NCBI RefSeq assembly: GCF_001612885.1
Contig: NZ_BDBH01000005.1
Coordinates: 310,001-374,000, forward strand
Direction of reading: 5' to 3'
Source: Nocardia harenae NBRC 108248
GTDB taxonomy: Bacteria > Actinomycetota > Actinomycetes > Mycobacteriales > Mycobacteriaceae
Length of the DNA: 64,000 nt
Shown here one piece after another: positions 16,248 through 28,606 of the stretch (position 1 is the first letter of the stretch; the number at the start of each line of letters is the position of its first letter). The position numbers and the translations under genes are program-made. The notes beneath the pieces are model-generated. The model worked only from the letters and a program-made list of their open reading frames with translations. It was not told where the DNA came from and made no database searches.

Positions 16248-17501
16248 GTGCTTCTAAGTTTTCGTGTTGAAAACCACAAATCGTTGGCCGAAGAGCAACA
16301 ACTCCTACTCACTCCGACGGTCTCCGAGGACGAACCTCGCAGAGACTGGACCGCTGTTCCTGTAGCCGGAATATTCGGAGCGAATGCTTCCGGCAAGACC
16401 AACATCCTGGACGCACTGGTCTACATGCGAAACATGGTCCGCGGATCTCTCCGGGAGAGCGAGCCCGGTACGGGCGTGTCCCGACACCCCTTCGCTCTCG
16501 ATCCAAGTGCTCGCATAACTCCCTCGACATACGTGGTGGATCTCGCCATTGTGGAGCATAGGTACACATACGGATTCTCCGTGGATGACAGCAGAGTCGT
16601 TGAGGAATGGTTGTTGAGATACCATCCGGCCGATTCGCGTCCTGTCACGGTATTTCACCGCAACCCGGACGGTGAGGACGGACTCGAAACGGACTTGTCC
16701 GCGATTCGGAAATACGCCGAGGATATAGAGCAGAACGTGCTCGTCTTGTCGGTTGTCGGCAGGTTCAGGGTCGAAGAAGTGCGCGAGGTGTTCGCATGGT
16801 TCTTGAATCTCACGTTCAAATTACCCAGAGGTCTCTATCGGCCAGACTTTCTGGAGAGGAATATTGGCGATATCGATCGATTGACGGTCCTGCTACAGGC
16901 AGCCGATACCGGCATTGATAGGCTCGAATTTATCGAGGAATCGGACGATAATTTCGAGGTGAAAACGAATCGCCCGCATAGTTCCTCAGCCGATGCTCAG
17001 CGCCGGAGATACCTGCAGCTCCGACATCGGGGCTCGCACGACGGCACCTATCCGCTGAGCATGGCGGAGCAGTCGCTCGGAACGAAGGAACTGTTGGAAC
17101 TCGGGCGCTATGCGCTGCGCGCACTCGACACCGGCGCCGTACTGATAGTCGACGAACTTGACCGCAGTCTGCACACCTTTCTGACTGCGCAAGTGATTGC
17201 CCTGTTCAGCGCTGCCGAGACTAACCCGTTCGGCGCCCAGCTGATCTTCAGTAGCCACGATTCCGCTCTCCTCGGACGGATCCAGGGTGTCGAGGTCCTC
17301 GCCCGTGACCACATCTGGTTCACAGAAAAGGACGAGTGCGGAAAGTCCACCCTGTATCCACTCACCGCATTCGAAGCCACCGTAGACGAGGATGCTGGAC
17401 GCAGGTATCTCGATGGCCGATTCGGCGCGGTTCCCATTATCCACGACGCGATATTTGCGGCAGCACTTCAGGCGCGCCTCGGTGGCGATGCGAATGAATA
17501 G
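16248..17501 (+). CDS. AAA15/21-type ATPase of an AbiL/PARIS-like defence module
   Basis: 417-aa ABC/SMC-like ATPase. Walker A is GANASGKT (44-51), with a signature-like SLGTKE (about 276-281), Walker B VLIVDELD (298-305) and a switch His in FSSHDSALL (about 337). The N-terminal strand FRVENHKSL is typical of AAA15 ATPases (RloA, AriA, AbiLi). The GTG at 16248 has AAGGAGG at proper spacing; a TTG at 16239 would sit on top of it. GC content and GC3 are visibly lower than in neighbours, suggesting transfer. It overlaps a RloB-like gene by 14 bases. In such modules the ATPase senses phage factors and restrains or releases the partner nuclease; that role is inferred from family knowledge. Confidence 0.82.
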   Translation: MLLSFRVENHKSLAEEQQLLLTPTVSEDEPRRDWTAVPVAGIFGANASGKTNILDALVYMRNMVRGSLRESEPGTGVSRHPFALDPSARITPSTYVVDLAIVEHRYTYGFSVDDSRVVEEWLLRYHPADSRPVTVFHRNPDGEDGLETDLSAIRKYAEDIEQNVLVLSVVGRFRVEEVREVFAWFLNLTFKLPRGLYRPDFLERNIGDIDRLTVLLQAADTGIDRLEFIEESDDNFEVKTNRPHSSSADAQRRRYLQLRHRGSHDGTYPLSMAEQSLGTKELLELGRYALRALDTGAVLIVDELDRSLHTFLTAQVIALFSAAETNPFGAQLIFSSHDSALLGRIQGVEVLARDHIWFTEKDECGKSTLYPLTAFEATVDEDAGRRYLDGRFGAVPIIHDAIFAAALQARLGGDANE

Positions 17502-18117
17502 CGCGAGGCGCTCGGACTCCACCCCGCGCAAGCGTCGCGCCTCGCACACCGAACTCGATCGCAGCAAAGCAATCAAACTCCGAACCGCGAGAAAAAGATT
17601 CTTGATCATTTGCGAAGGCACCACCGAGAAAAACTACTTCACCGGCATGCGCACGCGGGGCGGACCGCAACTCGAGGTGGACGAGACCAAGTGGGACCAG
17701 ATAGGAGCAGTGTCCGAGGCAGGAAAACGGGCGGCGACAGCGGCACGCTCCGGAGATCCGTACGATGAAGTCTGGTGTGCCATAGACACAGAATTGCAGC
17801 CGCGAATAGTATTCGATGCCGAGCGAGCAGCTGAAATCAACGAGGTGTCTCTGGCGTTCTCTTCCCCGTCATTCGATCTTTGGCTGATACTCCATATCGA
17901 ATTCTGTGCGCACACATTCATGAGCGCAGCAGACGCGAAGCGGCAACTACGGCGGCTGCGTCCGGCATGGACTGAATCGAGCACCAACTTCGAAGACTTC
18001 AGCGCGGGGCTGAAAGACGCGATCGATCGCGCGAAGGCTCTGGATCCGACGGGAAACAATTACCGTAAAAACCCTTCGACGAGCGCCTGGAAATTGGTCG
18101 AGGCGATTATGAGCTGA
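17488..18117 (+). CDS. RloB-family TOPRIM-like effector
   Basis: 209-aa RloB-like protein. A basic N-terminus precedes the TOPRIM-like strand FLIICEGTTEKNYF (Glu43). Asp100-Thr-Glu102 (CAIDTE) replaces the usual DxD motif, followed by the family hallmark SSPSFDLWLILHIE (about 125-138). RloB/AbiLii proteins pair with an AAA ATPase; the related PARIS effector AriB is a TOPRIM nuclease that cleaves tRNA. Starts at 17482, 17488 and 17494 are all possible and overlap the ATPase end. Base composition is as low as its partner's. The pair lies between the Rv0805-type gene and mazG and looks like an inserted defence cassette. Nuclease activity is inferred. Confidence 0.8.
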   Translation: MRMNSARRSDSTPRKRRASHTELDRSKAIKLRTARKRFLIICEGTTEKNYFTGMRTRGGPQLEVDETKWDQIGAVSEAGKRAATAARSGDPYDEVWCAIDTELQPRIVFDAERAAEINEVSLAFSSPSFDLWLILHIEFCAHTFMSAADAKRQLRRLRPAWTESSTNFEDFSAGLKDAIDRAKALDPTGNNYRKNPSTSAWKLVEAIMS

Positions 18118-18168
18118 ACAGTAGCGTTTCGCGTGTGCACTCCATCTTCAATCGACCTGCACCCGCTA

Positions 18169-18824
18169 TCAGCTGGGCCAGTAGGCGTTCCAGTCTTCGG
18201 CAGCAAGCGGAAGGCGCGCGCCGCGGGCGCGCTCGGCGGCATCCTCCGTGGCGCGGATGGTGTCCGCGAAGCGGAGCGTGGCCTTGCGCAACCGCTCCTC
18301 GGCGCTCTCGTCACCCCCGAGCCGGACCACCCGCAGCTCCTCGGGAACGAGCTCCCCGGGGAACCCGGCCCGACCGGCCCGCGCGATCACCTTCTCGGCG
18401 AGCGCGAGCGCGGGCTGGGCGAGCGCGATCCCGTCCAGGCAGGAGCGCCGCGCCTTCTCGGCGGACTTCCGCTCCTCCCACGCCCGCTCCTGCGCGGCTA
18501 TCCGCTCGGCGACCCCGGCGAACGCCTCGGGCGCGCCCAGGTGCGGGCTGCGGTGCTCCAGCTTGGCGATCAGCACCGCCGCCACGTCGGCGACGGTGAA
18601 CTCCCCCGCCGCCTCGGCGATCCTGGCGTGGAAGAGCACCTGCAGCAGCAGGTCGCCGAGCTCCTCCTTGATGGTCTCGGTATCGCCCTGCTGGATGGCG
18701 TCGAGCAGCTCGTAGGTCTCCTCCAGCAGGTACGGCCGCAGCGAATCGTGCGTCTGGGTGGTCTCCCACCCGCCGAACCGCCAGAGCCGGTCCATGAGCT
18801 CGACCGCGCCGTCCAGGTCGGCGC

Positions 18825-18828
<4 letters not shown>
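18169..18828 (-). CDS. mazG: MazG nucleoside triphosphate pyrophosphohydrolase
   Basis: 219-aa all-alpha NTP pyrophosphohydrolase that hydrolyses damaged or non-canonical NTPs to NMPs. The metal-binding motif is [10 protein letters not shown] followed by [14 protein letters not shown] (about 35-68, EExxE-12-28-ExxD pattern). [22 protein letters not shown] is typical of the N-terminal MazG fold. M. tuberculosis MazG is about 325 aa with an extra N-terminal region; this one starts directly at the MazG domain and is closer to short forms. The GTG overlaps the mfd stop by four bases, so it is translationally coupled to mfd. Confidence 0.92.
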
Positions 18829-22442
<3,614 letters not shown>

Positions 22443-22506
22443 GGAAAAAAGTCTATCGGTGCTGGGTGACACCGCCCCGGCGCGGGTAGGAGCAAGCCCC
22501 CCACAC

Positions 22507-22648
22507 GGGGCGAGCCCTACGAGCCCCCGGTTCGCGCCCGGCTCGCGTTCGGGTGGTCGAAAGCGCATGCGCCGAAGGCGCGAGACTCGACCACCCGAAC
22601 GCGAGCCTCCTCGGGGCGCGAACCCGCCGCGACGAAGTCGCGGCCAAA
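22507..22648. repeat. Structured intergenic repeat, copy 2
   Basis: Core 22531-22648 is 118 bp, the same length as copy 1. A leading GGGGC/GCCCC hairpin (22507-22527) is shared with copy 3. The long stem is a perfect 21-bp pairing (22540-22560 with 22587-22607). The inner hairpin is GCGCC-GAA-GGCGC (22569-22581). TTCGCGCC (22531) pairs with GGCGCGAA (22615). The terminal hairpin is CCGCGAC-GAA-GTCGCGG (22627-22643), followed by CCAAA. It lies between the mfd start and the stop of the preceding TetR gene. Confidence 0.88.
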
Positions 22649-22649
22649 G

Positions 22650-23297
22650 TTACGGCACGTAGCGCCGCAACCGGCGGGCGGCGAACTCGCGGAAGTAGGA
22701 GAGTTTTTCGGCGGGGACCATGGCCGGGAGCAGGAAGTACCAGGCGCGCTCCATGCGAATGGCCATCTGGTCGATCGACTCGGTGCCGACGGCGGTGATG
22801 TGCACGCCCGCGGTCATCTCCTGCAGGAGCAGCCCGATGACCTCGGGGTCCAGCTCCGGCTCCAGGTCGCCCTGGGCGATGGCCCGCTCGGCCAGCACGC
22901 GATAGGTCTCGCCCCAGGTCTTGGTGATGTTCTCGCCCTGGGCGCCGCGGTAGTCGCCGATCTGGTGGGTCAGCTTGAGCATGGCCCCGACCATCGGGTC
23001 GTTCATCGAGAGGTCGGCCACCACGTAGGTGATGCCGATGCAAGCTTCCAGAGCGGGGACCCGGGAATCGAAGAACCCCTGGCAGGAACTGATCAGCCGT
23101 TCGTTGCCCTGATCGACGACGGCACGGGCCAGTTCTTCCTTGGAGCCGAAATGAAAGTACAGTGCGCCCTTGGTGACGTTCGACTGAGCGATGATCTCGC
23201 TCAGGCTCGCGTTCGCATATCCCAAGCGCAGAAAGACATCGGCAGCGCCCGCCAGAACGGAATCGCGGGTGATCTCCGCGCGCGCTTGCCTAGCCAT
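22650..23297 (-). CDS. TetR regulator resembling gamma-butyrolactone receptors (ScbR/ArpA type)
   Basis: 215-aa TetR-family repressor. The N-terminal DNA-binding domain (about 1-55) reads MARQARAEITRDSVL, then NVTKGALYFHFGSKEELA, the arrangement seen in ScbR/ArpA/CprB receptors. The helical C-terminal half should form the ligand pocket and dimer interface. No butyrolactone synthase (AfsA-like) is in the window, so the ligand is unknown. Two tandem 18-bp repeats lie 32-67 bp upstream and are likely operator sites. It is followed by repeat copy 2 and then mfd, so any mfd read-through passes the repeat. Confidence 0.85.
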   Translation of the reverse strand: MARQARAEITRDSVLAGAADVFLRLGYANASLSEIIAQSNVTKGALYFHFGSKEELARAVVDQGNERLISSCQGFFDSRVPALEACIGITYVVADLSMNDPMVGAMLKLTHQIGDYRGAQGENITKTWGETYRVLAERAIAQGDLEPELDPEVIGLLLQEMTAGVHITAVGTESIDQMAIRMERAWYFLLPAMVPAEKLSYFREFAARRLRRYVP

Positions 23298-23328
23298 CAG
23301 ATCCGCCTGTCATCCAAAAACCAGCCAT

Positions 23329-23364
23329 CCTGAAGTAGACCGACATCCCGAAGTAGACCGACTT
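23329..23364. promoter_or_regulatory. Two adjacent 18-bp direct repeats, candidate TetR operator
   Basis: CCTGAAGTAGACCGACAT (23329-23346) is followed immediately by CCCGAAGTAGACCGACTT (23347-23364), differing at two positions. GTAGACCGAC resembles a half-site of common TetR operators. The position, 32-67 bp upstream of the butyrolactone-receptor-like gene, suggests autoregulation. Confidence 0.5.
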
Positions 23365-23465
23365 ACCACCCGAACAGCACTGAGAGGATGCGTGAACCGT
23401 ACCACCCGGCGGCACCGCCCCAGGCGATTCGCGCATTCGCCCGGGCACACCGCGCAATTCGCGAG

Positions 23466-24131
23466 CTAACACTCGACCGCGTCCCCGGCATCGGCTCGGC
23501 GCTGCGAGGTCAGCCGCGGATCCGCCTCCAGGTGGCTCAGACCGTTCCAGCACAGGTTCACCAGATGCGCGGCCACCACTTCCTTCGACGGTTCGCGCAC
23601 GTCCAGCCACCAGGTCGCGGCGGTGGAGACCATCCCGACCAGCGCCTGAGCGTAGAGGGTGGCGAGGCTGGTGTCGAAACCGCGCCGCCCGAAGTCGTTG
23701 CCGAGGATGTGCGCGACCTGGTTCACCGCCTCGTTGAGCAGGCTGGAGTAGCGCCCGTCGGCGGTTGCCGCCGGCTGGTCGCGGACCAGGATGCGGAACC
23801 CGTCGGTGCGCTCCTCGATGTAGGTCAGCAGGGCGAGCGCCACCTGTTCCAGCCGCTCCTGCGAGCGGTTGCGGGTGAGCGAGGAGGTGATCATGTCGAG
23901 CAGCATCGACATCTCCCGGTCCACCACGACCGCGTAGAGCCCCTCCTTGCCGCCGAAGTGCTCGTACACCACGGGTTTCGAGACCTGGGCGCGCAGCGCG
24001 ATCTCCTCGATCGAGGTGCCGTCGTACCCGCGCTCGGCGAAGAGCGCGCGGCCGATCTCGATCAACTGCTGGCGCCGCTGGGTACCCGTCATGCGCGGCC
24101 GTTGCGGCCGCTGGGTCTCACCCGATGGCAT
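23466..24131 (-). CDS. TetR-family regulator (Rv1019-like)
   Basis: 221-aa TetR protein with a helix-turn-helix near residues 25-65 (GTSIEEIALRAQVSKPVVYEHFGGKEGLY) and a C-terminal ligand domain of helices including GMVSTAATWWLD. Position between mfd and the tRNA-Gln/glmU segment matches Rv1019 in M. tuberculosis. It is read away from glmU. The start could be at the first Met or at Met14. The effector is unknown. About 215 bp upstream to the tRNA hold no evident gene. Confidence 0.85.
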   Translation of the reverse strand: MPSGETQRPQRPRMTGTQRRQQLIEIGRALFAERGYDGTSIEEIALRAQVSKPVVYEHFGGKEGLYAVVVDREMSMLLDMITSSLTRNRSQERLEQVALALLTYIEERTDGFRILVRDQPAATADGRYSSLLNEAVNQVAHILGNDFGRRGFDTSLATLYAQALVGMVSTAATWWLDVREPSKEVVAAHLVNLCWNGLSHLEADPRLTSQRRADAGDAVEC

Positions 24132-24346
24132 CGCTTCGCCTCCTGCGATGTGGTGGTACCGCGCTCACGGGTCCGGGTCCTCCGAGACTTCCAACTGTTC
24201 CAGACAGCGTCAGGGACGTGTCGGCGGGGCACACCCTCGCGGCCGCGCGGGTTCGACGGAAGCGAGGTCGGCATGCGAGGATTCATGCCGTGCCGTGGGC
24301 ACAGCGGCGGGTCGTGCCGAAACGGCACGGCCGGCCGGTGTGACGA

Positions 24347-24417
24347 TCCGCCGTAGTGTAATGGCAGCACCTCTGATTTTGGTTCAGATAGTTCAGGTTC
24401 GAGTCCTGGCGGCGGAG
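24347..24417 (+). tRNA. tRNA-Gln (anticodon TTG)
   Basis: Acceptor stem TCCGCCG (24347-24353) pairs with CGGCGGA (24410-24416), followed by G. The anticodon stem TCTGA/TCAGA encloses a TTTTGGT loop with TTG at the anticodon. The T arm reads GGTTCGAGTCC. CCA is not fully encoded. It sits 69 bp upstream of glmU, as glutamine tRNA does in M. tuberculosis. Confidence 0.95.
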
Positions 24418-24485
24418 CACGCACATGTGACTATCGTGGGCCCCGCGTTTGGCCCAGCACGATGACAGGCAGCCGAGGGAGATCC

Positions 24486-25976
24486 ATGCCACAGCAGACC
24501 GCCGTCGTCGTTCTCGCCGCTGGCGCCGGGACACGAATGCGGTCGAAGACCCCCAAGGTGCTGCATTCGCTGGCCGGCCGGAGCATGCTCGCGCACGCGC
24601 TGCATGCGGCGAACGAGATCGACCCCGCGTACCTCATCACCGTGGTCGGGCACGACCGCGAACAGGTCGGCGCCGCGGTCGCCGCGGTCGCGGCCGAGCA
24701 GGGGCGGGAGATCCTGCCCGCCCTGCAGGAGGAGCAGCTCGGCACCGGGCACGCGGTGCAGTGCGCGCTGCGCGCGGTGCCGGAGGACTTCGACGGCGAC
24801 CTGCTCGTCACCTCCGCCGACGTCCCGCTGCTGGACGGCCACACCCTGGCCGCGCTGCTGGACGAGCACCGCAGCTACGCCGAGCGCCCCGCGGTGACGG
24901 TGCTGACCTTCGTCCCGGACGACCCCAACGGCTACGGCCGGATCGTCCGCGACGCCGACGGCCAGGTGCTGGAGATCGTCGAGCACGCCGACGCCACCCC
25001 CGAGCAGGCCGCGATCACCGAGGTCAACTCCGGCGTCTACGCCTTCGACGCCCAGGTGCTGCGCAGCACCATCACCCGGCTCTCCACCGCCAACGCCCAG
25101 CACGAGCTCTACCTCACCGACGTGCTCCGGCTCGCCCGCGAGGACGGCCACAGCGTGCAGGGCGCCCGGCTGGTGGACGAGGCCAAGGTCACCGGGGTCA
25201 ACGACCGGGTGCAGCTGGCCGCCGCCACCCGCACCCTGAACCGCTACCTCCTGGAGCGGCACATGCGCGCCGGGGTCACCGTGATCGATCCGGCCACCAC
25301 CTGGGTGGACGCGGGCGTCCGGATCGGCAGGGACGCGGTGCTGCGGCCGGGCACGCAGCTCTTCGGCTCGACCGTGATCGGCGAGGACGCCGAGATCGGG
25401 CCGGACTGCACGCTCACCGACGTGCTGGTCGGCGACGGTGCGTCGGTGGTGCGCACGCACGGCACCGGCGCCACCATCGGGGCGGGCGCGACGGTCGGGC
25501 CCTTCGCCTACCTGCGGCCGGGAACGGTACTGGGCGAATCGGGCAAACTGGGCGCATTCGTGGAGACCAAGAACGCCACCATCGGCGATCACTCCAAGGT
25601 CCCGCACCTCACCTACGTCGGCGACGCGACCATCGGCGAGCACAGCAACATCGGCGCATCGAGCGTCTTCGTGAACTACGACGGGGTGCGCAAGCACCAC
25701 ACCGTGGTCGGCTCGCACGTGCGCACCGGCAGCGACACCATGTTCGTCGCGCCGATCACCGTGGGTGACGGCGCCTATACGGCAGCGGGTACCGTACTGC
25801 GCAGGAGCGTCCCGCCCGGCGCACTCGCGGTGTCGGGCGGCGCGCAGCGCAATATCGACAACTGGGTGCCGCGCTACCGGCCGGGAACCGCGGCGGCGCA
25901 CGCGGCGACGGAGGCCAACGCGGCCAGCGACACAGCGAGTCAGGCAACAGAGCAAAAGGATGGCGAACAGCAGTGA
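24486..25976 (+). CDS. glmU: Bifunctional GlmU uridyltransferase / glucosamine-1-phosphate acetyltransferase
   Basis: 496-aa enzyme making UDP-GlcNAc for peptidoglycan and arabinogalactan linkage. The N-terminal uridyltransferase has [18 protein letters not shown] (about 11-28) with the nucleotide loop and Lys. The C-terminal left-handed beta-helix acetyltransferase has hexapeptide repeats from about 260, including [22 protein letters not shown] and [13 protein letters not shown]. Length equals M. tuberculosis GlmU (495). The ATG after GAGGGAG is chosen over one at 24462. The prs GTG overlaps its stop (GTGA). Confidence 0.97.
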   Translation: MPQQTAVVVLAAGAGTRMRSKTPKVLHSLAGRSMLAHALHAANEIDPAYLITVVGHDREQVGAAVAAVAAEQGREILPALQEEQLGTGHAVQCALRAVPEDFDGDLLVTSADVPLLDGHTLAALLDEHRSYAERPAVTVLTFVPDDPNGYGRIVRDADGQVLEIVEHADATPEQAAITEVNSGVYAFDAQVLRSTITRLSTANAQHELYLTDVLRLAREDGHSVQGARLVDEAKVTGVNDRVQLAAATRTLNRYLLERHMRAGVTVIDPATTWVDAGVRIGRDAVLRPGTQLFGSTVIGEDAEIGPDCTLTDVLVGDGASVVRTHGTGATIGAGATVGPFAYLRPGTVLGESGKLGAFVETKNATIGDHSKVPHLTYVGDATIGEHSNIGASSVFVNYDGVRKHHTVVGSHVRTGSDTMFVAPITVGDGAYTAAGTVLRRSVPPGALAVSGGAQRNIDNWVPRYRPGTAAAHAATEANAASDTASQATEQKDGEQQ

Positions 25977-26953
25977 CCGCGTTCTCGACCGACAACCAGA
26001 AGAATCTCATGCTCTTCGCCGGGCGCAGCCATCCTGAGCTGGCCGAACAGGTCGCGAAGGAACTCGACGTCCACGTCACCCCGCAGACCGCGCGGGAGTT
26101 CGCGAACGGCGAGATCTTCGTCCGCTTCGAGGAGTCGGTGCGCGGCTCGGACGCCTTCGTGCTGCAGAGCTTCCCCGCCCCGCTGAACCAGTGGCTCATG
26201 GAGCAGCTGATCATGATCGACGCGCTCAAGCGCGGCTCGGCCAAGCGGATCACCGCGGTGCTGCCCTTCTACCCCTACGCCCGCCAGGACAAGAAGCACC
26301 GCGGCCGCGAGCCCATCTCCGCCCGGCTCGTCGCCGACATGCTGAAGACCGCCGGTGCGCACCGGATCATCACCGTCGATCTGCACACCGACCAGATCCA
26401 GGGCTTCTTCGACGGCCCGGTGGACCACATGCACGCGCTCTTCCAGCTCTCCGAGCACGTGCGGGCCAACTACAGCCTGGAGAACGTCACCGTCGTCTCG
26501 CCGGACGCGGGCCGGGTGAAGGTCGCCGAGAAGTGGGCCGACGCGCTCGGCGGCGCGCCGGTCGCCTTCATCCACAAGACCCGCGACCCGCTGGTGCCGA
26601 ACCAGGTCAAGTCGCACCGGCCGGTCGGCGACGTCGACGGCCGCACCTGCATCCTGATCGACGACATGATCGACACCGGCGGCACCATCGCCGAGGCGGT
26701 GCGGGTGCTGCGCGAGGCCGGGGCCGGTGATGTCGTGATCGCCGCCACGCACGGCGTGCTCTCCGCCCCCGCCGCCGAGCGGCTCGCCGCCTGCGGGGCG
26801 CGCGAGGTGGTGGTGACCAACACCCTGCCGATCACCGAGGACAAGAAGTTCCCGCAGCTCACGGTGCTCTCCATCGCGCCGCTGCTGGCCAGGACGATTC
26901 GCGAGGTGTTCGAGAACGGGTCGGTGACGGGGTTGTTCAACGGCAACGCGTGA
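25973..26953 (+). CDS. prs: Ribose-phosphate pyrophosphokinase (PRPP synthetase)
   Basis: 326-aa PRPP synthetase supplying PRPP for nucleotides, His, Trp and, in this group, decaprenylphosphoryl-arabinose for the cell wall. Visible are the ATP flexible loop [17 protein letters not shown] (about 101-117), the metal site [13 protein letters not shown] (about 139-151) and the ribose-phosphate loop [13 protein letters not shown] (about 228-240). It is translationally coupled to glmU by a four-base overlap and followed by a strong terminator. Confidence 0.97.
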   Translation: MTAFSTDNQKNLMLFAGRSHPELAEQVAKELDVHVTPQTAREFANGEIFVRFEESVRGSDAFVLQSFPAPLNQWLMEQLIMIDALKRGSAKRITAVLPFYPYARQDKKHRGREPISARLVADMLKTAGAHRIITVDLHTDQIQGFFDGPVDHMHALFQLSEHVRANYSLENVTVVSPDAGRVKVAEKWADALGGAPVAFIHKTRDPLVPNQVKSHRPVGDVDGRTCILIDDMIDTGGTIAEAVRVLREAGAGDVVIAATHGVLSAPAAERLAACGAREVVVTNTLPITEDKKFPQLTVLSIAPLLARTIREVFENGSVTGLFNGNA

Positions 26954-26965
26954 GATCTCCGTTCT

Positions 26966-27004
26966 GGTACGGGCCCGGGGTTCTTTCGCCCCCGGGCCCG
27001 TACC
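26966..27004 (+). terminator. Intrinsic terminator after glmU-prs
   Basis: A perfect 15-bp stem (26966-26980 with 26990-27004) encloses a 9-base loop and is followed by TGTTTT. It starts 12 bases after the prs stop. This is the clearest rho-independent terminator in the window. Confidence 0.9.
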
Positions 27005-27095
27005 TGTTTTCGCCCCAGGTCGCTCTCAGCTACCGCACGTACAGTGGCGCCGCGAGTGGGTACCCCGCCGGTAGATCGACCGAACGGAGGCGTTG

Positions 27096-28586
27096 ATGAG
27101 TACACCGCAGGAGCGGCGACCGCACGAGCCGGAGCCGGGGTCGTCGCCCCGGGCCGGTGCGGGGGGCTCTCGTGGTGGGCCGGAGGCGGTGGCGTCCGGC
27201 GCGGGGGATGTGCGCGGGGTGGGTGCCGACGACGCGTCCGGCGAGAACGCGCCTGCCGATGCCCCGGCGATGCCTGCCGAGGGGGCCACGGAGCTCCACA
27301 CTCCGGCGGAAGGCCCGGTACCCGCCGATCCTGACACCAGCGCCGCTGATCCGGCGCGAGCTGCCACGGACGAGGAGCCGGGTGCGAGCGACACATCGCC
27401 CGCGGACGAGCAGGCGTCGGTCGCGAGCGCGGAAGCCCCTGGAGCTGATAACCCACCCGGCGGTGGCACTGCGAAGCCCGGGGACGAGGACGAGGCGAAA
27501 GGCTCCGCGGGAGTCGCCGAGGATGCGGCGGCGACTGCGGGCGCTGGGGAGTCAGGCGGCGAAGCGGCGCCGCCCACGGACGGGGCCGCACCGAATTCCG
27601 AAGGGCCGATGGAGTCGGCCGAGGATGTGGGCACCGTCGAGCTCGCCGCGGGCGATGTGGCCGAGGTGCCGACGGTCGCCCAGGGAGCCGTCGAGGACGA
27701 CGTTCCCCCGGCCGCTCCCGCCGAGCCGACCGTTTTCATCCCGAGCTCGGTCTTCGGCGGGCCCATCGGCCACGATCCGGCCGTGCCCCCGCCCGGCGGG
27801 AGCCCGCGACCTGCGGCAGCACCCAGCGGCCCACCGGCACCTCCGGCTCGCCCCGTACCCGGTGGCGCATCCTCCGCGCCCGCGCCGATCGGCCCGCCGG
27901 CCCCGCTCAGCGGCCCACCCGCGCCGGGGAGACCGGGCCCCGTCCCGAATTCGGCTCCCCCGCCCCCCGGTGGACCGGTGCCGAACAGGCCGGCTGCGGC
28001 GGCGCCGCCGGCAATCGGCGTACCTGGCCCGGGATCGGCCGGACCACCGACCGGCTTCCCGGCAGTACCCCCTCCGGCCCAGGACCCGACCCCCCACAGC
28101 GCCTTCCGCCCGCACCCACCTTCCCCGCCACCGGCCCCGGCCACGGGCTGGAAATTGGGCAGCCCGAGCACCCCGGCCCCGCGCGCGACCGAACCACCAC
28201 CGCAGCGCAACTGGCTGGACCAGGGCGCGGGCGAAACGGTGCGCATCCCCCGCGGCGCCCTCCCCCCGGACGCGGGCGCGACCGTGCGCATCCCCACCGA
28301 CTGGCAGCAGCACGACCCGAACTACCTGCCCGGCAAACCCCTGGAACGGCAGAAGACGGAGATCCAGCTTTTCGCCATCCTCGGTTTCGTCTGCGCCTTC
28401 GCCGCGCTGTTCCTGGTACCCGTCGTTTTCGGCCCCGCGGGTATCGCGCTGGGAATCACCGGCCATACCCGCGCCGAAGAACGCGGGAAATGGGCGGCGG
28501 TCACGGCGGGGTGCGCGATGATTGTCGGACTCGCGGTACAGCTGGCGTTCGGGCGCAACGTGATCCCCGGTGTGAATTGGCCGTGA
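27096..28586 (+). CDS. Disordered Pro-rich protein with C-terminal DUF4190-type membrane domain
   Basis: 496-aa protein. Residues 1 to about 220 are acidic, Ala/Gly/Glu-rich and low-complexity; about 220-380 are Pro-rich. Two TVRIP motifs follow (GETVRIP and GATVRIP), about 13 residues apart. The last 80 residues carry two hydrophobic helices separated by a short polar HTRAEERGKW loop, typical of DUF4190. The ATG follows GGAGG and is preferred to the adjacent TTG. The Pro-rich part probably faces the cytosol and could dock partners; Thr in TVRIP could be a kinase site. Function is unknown. Confidence 0.75.
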   Translation: MSTPQERRPHEPEPGSSPRAGAGGSRGGPEAVASGAGDVRGVGADDASGENAPADAPAMPAEGATELHTPAEGPVPADPDTSAADPARAATDEEPGASDTSPADEQASVASAEAPGADNPPGGGTAKPGDEDEAKGSAGVAEDAAATAGAGESGGEAAPPTDGAAPNSEGPMESAEDVGTVELAAGDVAEVPTVAQGAVEDDVPPAAPAEPTVFIPSSVFGGPIGHDPAVPPPGGSPRPAAAPSGPPAPPARPVPGGASSAPAPIGPPAPLSGPPAPGRPGPVPNSAPPPPGGPVPNRPAAAAPPAIGVPGPGSAGPPTGFPAVPPPAQDPTPHSAFRPHPPSPPPAPATGWKLGSPSTPAPRATEPPPQRNWLDQGAGETVRIPRGALPPDAGATVRIPTDWQQHDPNYLPGKPLERQKTEIQLFAILGFVCAFAALFLVPVVFGPAGIALGITGHTRAEERGKWAAVTAGCAMIVGLAVQLAFGRNVIPGVNWP

Positions 28587-28606
28587 GTACGGCGTAGTTT
28601 GCGACT

